Part shown: positions 16,130-27,000 of the stretch, piece by piece
Numbering within the stretch: position 1 is the stretch's first letter
Layout: each line of letters starts with the position of its first letter
From: Candidatus Mediterraneibacter stercoripullorum
Lineage (GTDB): Bacteria > Bacillota > Clostridia > Lachnospirales > Lachnospiraceae
Length of the DNA stretch: 64,000 nucleotides
Direction: 5' to 3'
NCBI GenBank assembly: GCA_019115765.1
Contig: DXCZ01000120.1
Span: 42,767-106,766, forward strand
The notes under the pieces: generated by a model
Databases searched by the model: none
The model's input: the letters and a program-made list of their open reading frames with translations, nothing else
Told to the model about the DNA's origin: nothing
Made by a program: the position numbers and the translations under genes

Positions 16130-17424
16130 TGGCCAATCCTTTCTAGATCCAGTACTCCTGCATCAACCAGACTCTGGACTGATTTCAGGATACCCAGCTT
16201 GGCATGATACCATGTCAGTCCGCCCTGGAAATATACTGCATAAGGCGGTTTGATGGGACCGTCTGCGCTCAGCTCGATGGAGGAACCCTGAACAAAAGCT
16301 CCGGCAGCCATGATCACATCACTGTCGTATCCGGGCATGGCCCATGGCTCAGGGCTCACATAGCTGTCTACAGGAGCAGCTGCCTGGATCCCTTTACAGA
16401 AGGCGATAACTCCTTCCGGTGATCCAAGGGTCACGGCCTGAATGATATCGTGTCTGGGCTCAGAGCCATTAGGGATCACGGGATATCCAAGTTTTTCGTA
16501 AATATTTGCGGCAAATACAGCTCCTTTCAGCGCGCCGCAGACTACAGTAGGTGCCAGGAAAAATCCCTGGAAGAAAGACTGCATTACTCCCAGAGAGGCA
16601 CCTACTTCTTTCCCAAGTCCCGGAGAAGTCAGGCGCACAGCACAGTTCTCGATCAGTTCCTCTTTCCCTGCGATATATCCGCCGATGGGAGCCAGTCCGC
16701 CGCCCGGATTCTTGATCAGAGAACCAACGATCATATCGGCCCCTACATCACTGGGCTCGATGGTCTCTACAAACTCACCGTAGCAGTTGTCTACCATACA
16801 GATCACATCCGGTCTGCGTTCCTTGATAAAGGCAATCAGCTCGCCGATCTTCTCTACGGAGTAGCTGGGGCGGGTCTGATACCCTTTGGAACGCTGGATA
16901 GTGACCAGCTTTGTTCTCTCATTTAGGGCAGCTTCGATAGCAGGATAATCAAAATACCCGTCTTCTAAAAGATCTACCTGGCGGTAAGTAATCCCATATT
17001 CCGCCAGCGAGCCTCTGGATGGACGGATCCCGATCACTTCCTCCAATGTGTCATAGGGCTTTCCGACCGGGGAGAGAAGTTCATCCCCGGGGCGCAGGTT
17101 GGCAGAAAGAGCCAGAGCCAGTGCATGAGTACCGCAGGTGATCTGGGGCCGCACAAGAGCCGCCTCTGTATGGAAAGCGGAGGCATAGACCTGCTCCAGG
17201 GTATCCCTTCCCTGGTCGCTGTATCCGTACCCGCTGGCATAGTTGAAGCATCCCTCGCTGACCCGGTTGTCCTGCATGGCCTTGATGACTTTCAGCTGAT
17301 TGTACTCTGCTGTCCGGTCAAACTCCAGGAAACGTTCCTCAAGGGATTTCTCTGTCTTCTCGCCCAGTTCCCATACTTCACGGGATATTCCCAGCTGTTC
17401 ATATAAGGTTTCTGTCTGTATCAT
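16126..17424 (-). CDS. Methionine gamma-lyase-like PLP enzyme (COG4100, aluminium-resistance family)
   Basis: A 432-residue fold-type I PLP enzyme related to cystathionine/methionine lyases. PLP-site features are CGTHALALAL, MVDNCYGEFVE and the Schiff-base lysine in SLIKNPGGGLAPIGGY. It is annotated in many Firmicutes as methionine gamma-lyase or aluminium resistance protein; the actual reaction is not established. The ATG at 17424 follows AGAGAGGAT. It follows miaA and is coupled to the flavoprotein gene by a four-base overlap, a gene order conserved in Lachnospiraceae. Confidence 0.88.
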   Translation of the reverse strand: MIQTETLYEQLGISREVWELGEKTEKSLEERFLEFDRTAEYNQLKVIKAMQDNRVSEGCFNYASGYGYSDQGRDTLEQVYASAFHTEAALVRPQITCGTHALALALSANLRPGDELLSPVGKPYDTLEEVIGIRPSRGSLAEYGITYRQVDLLEDGYFDYPAIEAALNERTKLVTIQRSKGYQTRPSYSVEKIGELIAFIKERRPDVICMVDNCYGEFVETIEPSDVGADMIVGSLIKNPGGGLAPIGGYIAGKEELIENCAVRLTSPGLGKEVGASLGVMQSFFQGFFLAPTVVCGALKGAVFAANIYEKLGYPVIPNGSEPRHDIIQAVTLGSPEGVIAFCKGIQAAAPVDSYVSPEPWAMPGYDSDVIMAAGAFVQGSSIELSADGPIKPPYAVYFQGGLTWYHAKLGILKSVQSLVDAGVLDLERIGQ

Positions 17425-17513
17425 AATATTTCTATCCTCTCTCATGTACAATTCTTTTCTGTTTTCTGGCAGCAATTCAGATTTAAACTGCAATTCAGAT
17501 CCCTGACCGTGAT

Positions 17514-18458
17514 TCAGATGATGCCTTTGTCTCTAAGTATCCCCAGCATCTGATCCAGGATGATATTCTCATCATATCCGGCTGCTTTCTTGTCGATCCA
17601 GATCACATCCCGTTCTCTGCGGAACCATGTCAGCTGCCGTTTGGCGAAGTGACGGGTGTCCCGTTTGATGATCCGGACGGCCTCATCGAGTGGGTATTCT
17701 CCGTCCAGATATGCCAGAAGCTCTTTGTAACCGAGTCCCTGCATGGCAGTACTCTCCCGCTTTACGCCCCGTTCCTTAAGTCTGCGGACTTCATCGAGAA
17801 GACCCAGCTCCATCATGAGATCAACACGTCTGTCGATCCTGTCATAGAGAGCGGCGCGGTCATCCGTCAGCACAAAGTAGGCAGAATCATAGGGGGAAGA
17901 CTTCTCTCTCTCCCTGGCGTTATGTTCGGATATCTTCTGTCCGGTCTGATGGTAAAACTCCAGGGCACGGATCACTTTTTTTACATTGTGTGCATGGATC
18001 TCCTCTGCGGATCTTGGATCTATTTTTTCAAGCTGTTCGTGAAGATATTCCGGGCCTTTCTCTGCTGCAGCCTGCTCCAGTTCTCTTCGATATGCAGGAT
18101 TCCCGTCATTCTCCGTGAAATCGATATCATAAAGAACGGCCTGAATGTAAAAGCCTGTGCCGCCTACAATAACAGGAATCCTGCCTCTCTTATAAATTCC
18201 TTCCATGGCGTCTTTCGCCATCTGCTGGAACCGGACCACGTTAAACTCCTCTTCCGGTTCCAGCACATCAACCAGATGATGAGGCACTCCATTCATTTCC
18301 TCCGGAGTGATCTTGGCGGAACCGATATCCATGGTACGATATACCTGCATGGAGTCTGCGGAGATGATTTCACCGTTCACAGCTTTTGCAAGACCGATGG
18401 ACGCGGCAGTCTTGCCGACAGCCGTAGGTCCGGTCAGTATGATCAATGGTTTCTTCAT
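17514..18458 (-). CDS. miaA: tRNA dimethylallyltransferase MiaA
   Basis: A 314-residue enzyme that puts an isopentenyl group on A37 of tRNAs reading UNN codons; MiaB, also in this window, acts next. It has the P-loop GPTAVGKTA (10-18), DSMQVYRTMDIGSAK, GGTGFYIQAVL and the C-terminal TRHFAKRQLTWFRRE. It starts immediately after the mutL stop (TAAATG) with GAGGATC upstream and is coupled to mutL. Confidence 0.97.
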   Translation of the reverse strand: MKKPLIILTGPTAVGKTAASIGLAKAVNGEIISADSMQVYRTMDIGSAKITPEEMNGVPHHLVDVLEPEEEFNVVRFQQMAKDAMEGIYKRGRIPVIVGGTGFYIQAVLYDIDFTENDGNPAYRRELEQAAAEKGPEYLHEQLEKIDPRSAEEIHAHNVKKVIRALEFYHQTGQKISEHNAREREKSSPYDSAYFVLTDDRAALYDRIDRRVDLMMELGLLDEVRRLKERGVKRESTAMQGLGYKELLAYLDGEYPLDEAVRIIKRDTRHFAKRQLTWFRRERDVIWIDKKAAGYDENIILDQMLGILRDKGII

Positions 18459-20681
18459 TTATACGATCCTCTTGAATTTCTTTTCCAGTTCCCGTTTCGT
18501 CATTGCGATGATGGTTGGCCGCCCATGGGGACAGTGATATGGATTGTCCAGAGTCAGAAGTTCGCCGATCAGCGCATCCACTTCCCGGGCGGACAGACGG
18601 TTGTTTCCTTTGACTGCGGCCTTGCATGACATGGACGCCACTTTCTCATCGATCAGATCCGGCGCCATATTCGTAGTCAGTCCGTCCGCCAGATCGTCGA
18701 TCATCTCCATGAGCAGATCTTTCTTCGCAATGCTGAACAGATTGTCCGGGACAGCCCGGACTGCATATTCTTCCCCGCCGAAGGGCTCGATCTCGAACCC
18801 GATCCTGGTAAAGCGGTCCATGTTGTCGTTCAGTACCTGGGCTTCCTGCATGGAAAGTGTCAGTATGATCGGCGGGCTCAAATACTGGGAAGTGAACTCC
18901 CGGTTCTTCATCTCTTTCAGAGTGCGCTCATAGAGTACACGCTCATGAGCGGCATGCTGGTCTATGATATACAGGCTGTCTTTGAACTCTACCAGCCAGT
19001 AGGTGTCAAATACCTGTCCGATCAGCTTGTATTCGGCCTTTATCTCCCGTTTCAGGAAATTTTCTTCGAAAAGGTCCAGCTGTTTTGGCTTGGACGGTCC
19101 GGGATCAGCTCCGGATTCGGGGTTCGGAACAGACTCCGGCACAGGCCCGTGAACAGGTGCTGTGCCAGACTCGGGAACTGGCGCAGGAGAAAGCGCCGTA
19201 TCCGCAGCAGCCTTCACTGCATTCCTGATCCTCTGCTCCTGTACTTCCGGACGGAAGATTCCGCTCTTATCGGATACTTCCGCTGAGGAGGAGCGCTGGT
19301 GATAAGCCAGTACCCGCTCTCTCATCTTCCGGATGAAGTAATCCTCGTCACGGACTTCAGCCTGAGGGATCACTGGCTTTGTATCTGAAGACTGGCTGAC
19401 CGCTTGGGTAGTTCCCGAATTTTTTGCAAAGTCCTTTTCTTCTTTGCTTCCGTAAGGTACGGTATCTTCCTTTAATACGGTCGGCATTTCATTCTGCGCT
19501 CCGGCAGTCGCAGAGGGATAAGGAACTGTCTTTGGCCTGAGCAGGAAAGGACTTGGGCTTTCCTGTCTGCCGGCGGTGGTTTCGCCAGGCTCTCCTCCGG
19601 CGGTGCGGGAAGTAGTTTTCTGAGTAGTCTTCTGCTCTCCAGGATCCGATTTCTCCTCTTTTGGATCCGGCACTTCCGCATGCTGGATCAGCTCCGGTTC
19701 CAGGAGTGTCCGGTGGACGCCTTCGAAAACAGTGTTATACACGTCCTGCTGCCGCTGAAAGCGCAGCTCCATCTTGGTGGGATGGACATTTACGTCGATC
19801 TTTTCCCCGTCCACATGAAAATGCAGCACCACAAAGGGGAATCTGTGCTGCATGGTAAAGTCTTTATAAGCGTCTTCCAGAGATTTTGAGATCATGGGGC
19901 TCTTTACATATCTCCCGTTTACGAAAAAGTTCTCAAAATTCCGGTTTCCTCTGCTGATGACAGGCTTGCCAAGATAACCCGTGATCCTGAGCCCGCCCTG
20001 TTCATAGTCTATATCCAGAAGGTTTGCCGCAATATCTCTGCCGTATACATTATAGATCACATCTTTCAGTTTGCCGTTTCCTGAAGTCCGCAGTTTCTCC
20101 TGCCCATTGTTCAGAAAGGTAAAGGCCACCTCAGGATGGGAAAGAGCCAGATGCATGAGCAGATCCTGCACATGTCCCGCCTCGGTCATCGCAGTCTTGA
20201 GAAACTTGCGCCGTGCAGGGACATTATAAAACAGCTGACGCACAAGAAATGTAGTGCCGTCCGGCGCCCCGGTCTCCTCCATGGATACTTCTGATCCCCC
20301 TTCGATCACATAACGGGTGCCAAGTTCTTCCTCACGTGTCTTAGTCACCAGTTCTGTGCGGGTGACGGCTGCAATACTGGAAAGTGCCTCCCCGCGGAAT
20401 CCAAGGGAACTCAGGTGAGAAAGATCCTCAACACTGGTGATCTTGCTTGTAGAATGGCGGAGAAATGCCTTCCGCACTTCTTCATGAGGGATCCCGCAGC
20501 CATCATCCTGGATCCGGATCAGAGAGATGCCTCCGTCACGGATCTCCACCTTTACAGAGGATGCTCCTGCGTCGATGGCATTCTCCACCAGCTCCTTTAC
20601 TATAGAAGCAGGGCGTTCTATGACCTCGCCTGCAGCGATCTTATCGATTGTTACCTGATCTAAAACCTGAATATGAGGCAT
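18459..20681 (-). CDS. mutL: DNA mismatch repair protein MutL
   Basis: A 740-residue MutL. The N-terminal GHKL ATPase is shown by ENAIDAGAS, IQDDGCGI and GFRGEALSSIA. A long Pro/Ser/Thr/Glu-rich linker (about 335-540) follows. The C-terminal dimerisation and endonuclease domain carries DQHAAHERVLYE and CPHGRPT, so it should nick DNA itself, as in bacteria without MutH. The ATG has AAAGGAGAG upstream. It lies between mutS and miaA in a tight operon. Confidence 0.97.
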   Translation of the reverse strand: MPHIQVLDQVTIDKIAAGEVIERPASIVKELVENAIDAGASSVKVEIRDGGISLIRIQDDGCGIPHEEVRKAFLRHSTSKITSVEDLSHLSSLGFRGEALSSIAAVTRTELVTKTREEELGTRYVIEGGSEVSMEETGAPDGTTFLVRQLFYNVPARRKFLKTAMTEAGHVQDLLMHLALSHPEVAFTFLNNGQEKLRTSGNGKLKDVIYNVYGRDIAANLLDIDYEQGGLRITGYLGKPVISRGNRNFENFFVNGRYVKSPMISKSLEDAYKDFTMQHRFPFVVLHFHVDGEKIDVNVHPTKMELRFQRQQDVYNTVFEGVHRTLLEPELIQHAEVPDPKEEKSDPGEQKTTQKTTSRTAGGEPGETTAGRQESPSPFLLRPKTVPYPSATAGAQNEMPTVLKEDTVPYGSKEEKDFAKNSGTTQAVSQSSDTKPVIPQAEVRDEDYFIRKMRERVLAYHQRSSSAEVSDKSGIFRPEVQEQRIRNAVKAAADTALSPAPVPESGTAPVHGPVPESVPNPESGADPGPSKPKQLDLFEENFLKREIKAEYKLIGQVFDTYWLVEFKDSLYIIDQHAAHERVLYERTLKEMKNREFTSQYLSPPIILTLSMQEAQVLNDNMDRFTRIGFEIEPFGGEEYAVRAVPDNLFSIAKKDLLMEMIDDLADGLTTNMAPDLIDEKVASMSCKAAVKGNNRLSAREVDALIGELLTLDNPYHCPHGRPTIIAMTKRELEKKFKRIV

Positions 20682-20704
20682 GATTCTCTCCTTTAAAATC
20701 TATG

Positions 20705-23365
20705 TTACCAGCGGTTTTTCAGCTTGTTCTGGAGCCGGTAAATGGTATTCAGCGCATCGATGGGCGTCAGATTGCCCACGTCGATACTTTTCAGCTCTTC
20801 CAGCACATCATCATCTTTTACTGTATCAAAGAGGGACATCTGAGCCAGATCGACCTCATCGTATTTCTTTACCTTCGGACGTTTCCGGGAGGCTTTCTCC
20901 TTGGCTGACGCGATCTCGCTTACCTTTCCGGTGATATCCTCCTCACTGAGTTCTTCTACGATTTCCTTTGCCCGGTTGATCACCAGATCAGGAACTCCTG
21001 CCAGCTTCGCCACCTGGATTCCATAACTCTTGTCTGCGCCGCCTTTTACGATCTTTCTCAGGAAAACGATGTCATCTCCTTTTTCCTTTACAGCGATACA
21101 ATAGTTATTTACATTATCAATCTTTCCCTCCAGTTCGGTGAGCTCGTGGTAATGAGTGGCAAACAGTGTCTTGGCGCCCAGAAGCTTGGAATCACTGATA
21201 TATTCTACCACCGCCCATGCGATGGAAAGACCGTCAAATGTACTGGTTCCCCGGCCGATCTCATCCAGGATGAGGAGACTCTTTGACGTGGCGTTCCTCA
21301 AGATGTTTGCCACCTCGGTCATCTCTACCATGAAGGTACTCTGTCCGGAAGCCAGATCATCAGAAGCTCCTACCCTTGTAAATATCCGGTCTGAGATACA
21401 GATATCCGCACTTTTGGCGGGAACAAAGGAGCCGATCTGGGCCATCAGGGCGATCAGAGCAGTCTGACGCATATAGGTGGATTTCCCGGCCATGTTGGGA
21501 CCTGTGATAATGGAGATCCGGTGCTTCTTGTCGTCCAGGTATGTATCATTGGAAATGAACATATCGTTGGGGATCATCCGTTCCACTACCGGATGACGGC
21601 CCTCTTTGATATCGATAACGCCTTTTTCATTGATCTTCGGGCGCACATAGTTGTTCCGCTCCGCCACAAGGGCAAGGGAAGCGAACATATCCAACCCGGC
21701 AATAGCCTTGGCTGTCTTCTGGATCCGTACGATCTGTGAGGCGATAGTCTCACGTACTTCGGTATAAAGGTCATACTCCAGTGCATAGAGCCGGTCTTCT
21801 GCTCCCAGGATCATATCCTCCAGCTCCTTCAGTTCCGGTGTGATATAACGTTCCGCATTTGCCAGAGTCTGTTTTCTGGTATAGTAGTCCGGAACCATGG
21901 ACTTGAAGGAGTTGGTCACCTCCAGATAATATCCGAACACCTTGTTGTATTTGATACGGAGATTCTTGATCCCCGTCTTTTCCCGTTCATCATTTTCCAG
22001 CTTGGCCAGCCAGTCCTTGCCGTCGGACTTGGCATGACGGAGCTTGTCAACCTCTTCGTTATATCCGTCACGGATGATATTTCCCTCTTTCATGGCAATG
22101 GGCGGTTCATCCTGGATGGCTCGCTGGACAAGGTCACACAGATCTGTCAGGGGATCCAGGTCTTCACAGATTTCTTTCAGGATCGGCGCATTCATCTCTT
22201 CCAGGATATAGCGGATATGGGGAAGCATCTCAAGAGAGCTGCGGAACGCAATAAGATCTCTCGGATTGGCGGAACCGTAAGTGATCTTTGTGATCAGACG
22301 CTCCAGATCATAGACCGGCCCCAGATACTCCCGGATCTCTTCACGTGAGATTGCCATATCCTTCAGTTCCTGCACTGCATTTAGTCGTCGGACAATCTCC
22401 TTTTTATCGATCAGGGGCTGCTCGATGGATTTTCGCAGAGTTCGAGCCCCCATAGCTGTTTTCGTCTTATCCAGCACCCAGAGGAGCGATCCTCTTTTCT
22501 GCTTCTCTCTCAAAGTCTCACAGAGTTCCAGATTGCGGCGTGTAGAACTGTCCAGCATCATAAACATACCGGCTGCATAGGGGGTCAGTTTCGTCAGATT
22601 GTCCAGGGAGTTCTTCTGTGTCTCCAGGAGATACTGAAGCAGAGCTCCGGCACTGATGACACCGCAGTCGTAGTCGGCAAGCCCAAGAGCTGCGAAAGAG
22701 GAAGTCTTAAAATGCTCCAGCAGCTTCTGTCTGCAGATGTCATCGTCAAAATACCAGGAATCCAGCGAATAGATCGTGATGCCCAGTCGCTCTTTCATGT
22801 TGTCCAGATCCATGCCGCTCATGTAGAAGGCTTCGTTGCAGATCAGCTCGGAGGGCATGAACTTGTAGATCTCATCCATCAGTTTCTCGCTGTCCGGAAG
22901 TTCCGTTACAAAATAATCTCCCGTTGTGATATCAGCCACGGACATTCCATATCTGTCAGCAATGTATACAATGCACATGATATAGTTGTTCTTCGTCTCA
23001 TCCAGAGCCTGAGGATCCAGGTTGGTTCCAGGTGTGACGATACGGACTACATCACGCTTGACAAGTCCTTTTGCAGTCTTGGGATCTTCCAGCTGTTCGC
23101 AGATAGCCACCTTGTATCCTTTGGAAACCAGTTTGTTCAGATATCCCTCCACAGCATGATAAGGGACACCACACATGGGTGCCCGCTCTTCCTGTCCGCA
23201 ATTCTTGCCGGTCAGCGTGATCTCAAGTTCTCTCGATGCCGTCAGTGCATCGTCGAAGAACATTTCATAAAAATCTCCTAATCTATAGAACAGAATGCAG
23301 TCCTGATACTGGGATTTCGTCTCCATATACTGTTTCATCATTGGTGTTAATTCAGCCACATTCAT
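20705..23365 (-). CDS. mutS: DNA mismatch repair protein MutS
   Basis: An approximately 885-residue MutS. The mismatch-binding F-Y-E is in RLGDFYEMF (about 30-37). The ATPase has Walker A GPNMAGKSTYMRQ, Walker B LLILDEIGRGTSTFDG and the signature ASDDLASGQSTFMVEM. The C-terminal helical tail ends in DALNTIYRLQNKLKNRW. The ATG at 23365 lies one base after AAGGAG, too close. A GTG two codons later (23359) has 7-base spacing and gives the usual N-terminus (AELTPMMKQY), so 23359 is probably the true start. Confidence 0.97.
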   Translation of the reverse strand: MNVAELTPMMKQYMETKSQYQDCILFYRLGDFYEMFFDDALTASRELEITLTGKNCGQEERAPMCGVPYHAVEGYLNKLVSKGYKVAICEQLEDPKTAKGLVKRDVVRIVTPGTNLDPQALDETKNNYIMCIVYIADRYGMSVADITTGDYFVTELPDSEKLMDEIYKFMPSELICNEAFYMSGMDLDNMKERLGITIYSLDSWYFDDDICRQKLLEHFKTSSFAALGLADYDCGVISAGALLQYLLETQKNSLDNLTKLTPYAAGMFMMLDSSTRRNLELCETLREKQKRGSLLWVLDKTKTAMGARTLRKSIEQPLIDKKEIVRRLNAVQELKDMAISREEIREYLGPVYDLERLITKITYGSANPRDLIAFRSSLEMLPHIRYILEEMNAPILKEICEDLDPLTDLCDLVQRAIQDEPPIAMKEGNIIRDGYNEEVDKLRHAKSDGKDWLAKLENDEREKTGIKNLRIKYNKVFGYYLEVTNSFKSMVPDYYTRKQTLANAERYITPELKELEDMILGAEDRLYALEYDLYTEVRETIASQIVRIQKTAKAIAGLDMFASLALVAERNNYVRPKINEKGVIDIKEGRHPVVERMIPNDMFISNDTYLDDKKHRISIITGPNMAGKSTYMRQTALIALMAQIGSFVPAKSADICISDRIFTRVGASDDLASGQSTFMVEMTEVANILRNATSKSLLILDEIGRGTSTFDGLSIAWAVVEYISDSKLLGAKTLFATHYHELTELEGKIDNVNNYCIAVKEKGDDIVFLRKIVKGGADKSYGIQVAKLAGVPDLVINRAKEIVEELSEEDITGKVSEIASAKEKASRKRPKVKKYDEVDLAQMSLFDTVKDDDVLEELKSIDVGNLTPIDALNTIYRLQNKLKNRW

Positions 23366-23404
23366 ACTCCTTTGTATTTGTACTGTTTTTGCTCTTTGCG
23401 GTTT

Positions 23405-23433
23405 AGTATAACATTTTTGGAAAATCAGTTCAA
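23405..23433 (-). promoter_or_regulatory. Promoter of the mutS-mutL-miaA operon
   Basis: TTGAAC (23428-23433) and TATACT (23405-23410), read leftwards, are exactly 17 bases apart with TGT before the -10. It lies 40 bases from the mutS start. This shows mutS has its own promoter and does not depend on miaB transcription. Confidence 0.7.
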
Positions 23434-23442
23434 CAGCTGAAT

Positions 23443-23859
23443 TCAGAGTACGTGGAAGTGAGGTTTTTTCTCATTATAAATGAAATGCAGGAGCCAGCCG
23501 CTGGACAGGATTCCTATGGCGCACAGGCCGGAGAATATTATGATGAAGGGGAGGCAGATCTGTCCCATGAGCTGGAAGGGCAGATCTGTATAGTCCCAGA
23601 CGTTCCACTTTAATACTTTGTTTACGATGATTCCTGTCGTAAATTCACTCGCAGTTACGAAGATGACGCACCATCCCACCTGTTTCCACAGAGGCGCGTC
23701 CCACCCGGTCCAGATACCCTGCTGGGCGCAGAAGACGAAACAGAGACCGCCAAGGATGAACATGGTCCAGTGGGAAAATCCCCGAAAAAACATTTCAAAA
23801 GCATAATACGTCGTGCCTCCAAGGGCCCATAAAAATAAATATTCACTGAGTTTCTTCAC
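23443..23859 (-). CDS. Small membrane protein, PF06541-type (putative ABC-transporter type IV)
   Basis: A 138-residue protein with four membrane segments. The pattern YLFLWALGGTTYYAFE, HWTMFILGG, SEFTTGIIVNKVLKWNVWDY and PFQLMGQICLP is typical of the PF06541/DUF1113 family. Despite the family name no ATPase partner is nearby, and the role is unknown. The start is GTG at 23859 with AGAAAGGAC upstream. It ends just before the mutS promoter. Confidence 0.85.
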   Translation of the reverse strand: MKKLSEYLFLWALGGTTYYAFEMFFRGFSHWTMFILGGLCFVFCAQQGIWTGWDAPLWKQVGWCVIFVTASEFTTGIIVNKVLKWNVWDYTDLPFQLMGQICLPFIIIFSGLCAIGILSSGWLLHFIYNEKKPHFHVL

Positions 23860-24094
23860 GAAAAAAAGTCCTTTCTCTCCATGTTTCCATAGATAGTCTG
23901 GACTTTTTTTTTACGTTTTATGCCGTTCACATTTTTACTTTTTTGAAAGATATTTGAGGCAGGCAAGAATCACAAGAATCACCATTGCAAGCCTGAGCAA
24001 ACCGGACACAAATGAGAAAATCATATTGTGTTTGGCTGCTATTTCCTCTGAATACGAGCCGAGTGCACATGCCTGCTATCCATTTATCTTTCTT

Positions 24095-27000
24095 TTAGCG
24101 CACTCTTTTTCTTCTATATACTATTGTTGCAAGAGCAGCCACTCCCGCCGCAAAAGCAGCTATTGCGTATGGGATACAGTTGGTATCATCTCCGGTCTGA
24201 ACAGACTGAGCATTATCTGAAGATGTTCCCCCGTTCTTATCAGTACTAGAAGTATTGCCAGATGGCTGATTGCCGTTTCCGTTGTCTCCGGCGCCTGGTT
24301 GATCTGTACCGGGAACATCTGTTCCGGGCTTATCTGTTCCAGGCTCATCGGTTCCAGGTTCGTCCGTTCCTGGATCGTCTGTCCCCGGTTCGTCTGTTCC
24401 GGGATCTTCGCTTCCGACATTTTCAAATACCGCCTCGGTAACGCCTGATGATACAGCTGTGATCTTATCATAGATGATTGTTCCTGATACCATGCCTTCG
24501 CTGATCGCAGCCGATCCCGGGACAGCATTTACCCACAGACCGAAGGAAGTGATACTTGTCTTATCCTGGGCAAGTCCCCCTGCCGGATTTCCCGGAGTAT
24601 CTCTTTCCACAAAGTCTGTAAACGGAATCGTCACTTTAAGTGGAGCTGTACCGTCATTTGCCGCATAGTCATCATATTCGTTCAGATATGCTTCATATAC
24701 TTTCCGATTTGCCGTCAGCTGGATAACAACTTTCTGATGCTTTCCATCCAGTATGGTATAGAATTGAAGCGCATCACAATCTGACCAGTCAACTTCTTTT
24801 GAAATAGTTGCGCCTGCCCAACCGTTCTCGGTCTCATTGTAAGCAAAGCTCATAGCATATTCGCCGTCAAATACTTTTCCTTCTTCTGATGTCAGAGTCA
24901 GATCGATGGTGCATCCGGTATCTTTATTAACTGCCCAGCTATTTGTGAGCATACTGTCTACCCCATAATAATTTTCAAATCCGTCAATTTCATACGGATC
25001 TTCCTCTGCAACAGGAATATTGTAGAGCAGCCCGATTGATGCGATCACTTCACCATCTACTGTCAGAGCCATCGTACCGTCTGCTGATTCACCCAGTGCG
25101 GCAAGAAGATCTTCTGTCAGCTGAGCAGCTGCTGTGACGCCATTCAGCTCTGCTGCAACAGTCTGTTCGGTCTGGCCTTTTAAAACAAAGGCAATCTCGG
25201 TGTCTTCGGAAGCTCCACTGATCCGTGCGGTAAGCTCTGTCGGCTCCAGGACACGGCTTCCTGCCACGGGAGCAGTAATGTATCCATATACGCCATCTGC
25301 CGGAGACTGGACAGCCGGAGCATTGATATTGGAGAGAATACCCTGCTGATCAGAAGCAAAAACAGAACGGCTGTCATTGAAGAAGCTGATAAATCCGTCC
25401 AGAGTCTCATGCCCGTGCAGGGATCCGTCTTCATTTACCGAATCCACGTACGGGGTATAGTAGCCGGATGTCTTGCCGAAGTTTGCCCACAGCAGGAAAT
25501 AAGATGCATCGCTTTCCGAAACCGCATCCAGCACCATGTTGTACCAGTTCAGATTTTTGTTTCCTGTTTCATGAAGAACCGTCTGGCTGTGGCCCGGATC
25601 CGGAGTGCTGCTGGCAAGTCCCGTCTCTGTCACTGCCATCAGTTTCCCGTGCTCGTCTGCAAAATTCTGTACAATACGGAGCTGATTTCTGAGATTACCG
25701 AACCATACTTCTTCTTTGTCATCCACTGGATCCGAGTCATACATATCGAATCCGATCAGGTCAACATACTCGTCCCCAGGATAACGGATACTGTATTCTT
25801 CTTCTGAAGCTGCTTCACTTCCCGGCCCATAGAGATAAAGGAAATTGTGTACGCCTTTTTCGTCCCGCAGATACTCTACGGTGTATTTAAATACACTCTT
25901 ATATGTTTCTGCATCGCAGAATGCGGCGCCCCACCAGAACCAGCTTCCGGTCGCTTCATGGAACGGACGGAACATGACCGGTCCGTCTACCTGTCCGGCA
26001 AAATCCGCGATCATGTCAAGATAAGCATTAAATACTTCGTTGTATTTCCCTCCGGGAAGGATCTGGTTCATCACATCCCCGGTCAATGTATTCGGCGTAT
26101 ATCCGGTGAAATCATATTTGGCATAGGATGGATCGGTCTGCGGATCATAATCCGGATTTTCTGCCACGATTGAGAAATTCGGCGTATGGGACGACAGTGT
26201 GATAAAGGACCCGTTGGCAATGTTATAGTTGGCCAGCTTTGCAGCTGCTTCTACATTTGCCTCTTCCAGTGACTGCCCCTGTGTATCTACTGCTTCGAAT
26301 CCGGGGGTCTCCGTCATTTCACTGTTGTATCTTTCAGCGCTGTATTCATTTCCAGTGAGTGACAGCGTATCCATTCCTACGATTCCTGCATAGGCTCCTG
26401 TTACATCATAGGTGTCAGAATCTGAAAGATCACTGCTTCCAGCTTTGTGCCACGTATCATTCTGATGCCCATAGATTACGCTGTCTGTTTTTCCCATTGC
26501 CTGCAGATACTGATAAAGAGCCACAGTTTCAGATGTAGCTTCCGGATCAGCAAGAGATACGGAGGCAGCATATTCTGCCGTCTCAGAAGTTCCATCCTGC
26601 TTCGTAACAGTCAGTACGCTGCCGTCTGAGCTTACCGGATTTCCATCGTTAGCGGTAAGGGTGGAATCTACGCTTGTATCAACCGAAGCACTGCCATCAG
26701 ACGCTAACTCGATATTATCCAGCCAGACAGCTCCTGAATATCCGGTATAACAGCCAACAATTTTGACAGCCAAGTCCTGTACCGCACTGGAAGCGATGGC
26801 AGGACAGGTAAGTACAGCTTTTGCCTTGGTAAGACCGGTACCTTCCTCTTCCTGAAGATCTGAAAGACTTGTGTTGGCATCGAGACCGCAATTAGAATAT
26901 ACTGCGATCTTCAATTCCCCTTCCGTCAGTTTATCTGTTTCATACCATACATCCATGGAAATCTGCGTCACGCCGGTCAGATCGATTCCTGCATCACTCC

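Noticed and set aside
23935..24075. 46-codon leftward frame after the mannanase with one strongly hydrophobic helix (LLRLAMVILVILACLKYL)
   Set aside because: It looks like a membrane-protein C-terminus but has no start codon with a ribosome binding site and no visible rest of the gene; too little to call. The surrounding gap 23860-24094 shows nothing else.
24290..24420. Short tandem repeats that could look like a CRISPR array
   Set aside because: The units are in-frame 15-base codons for PGTDx in the mannanase linker, with no spacers.
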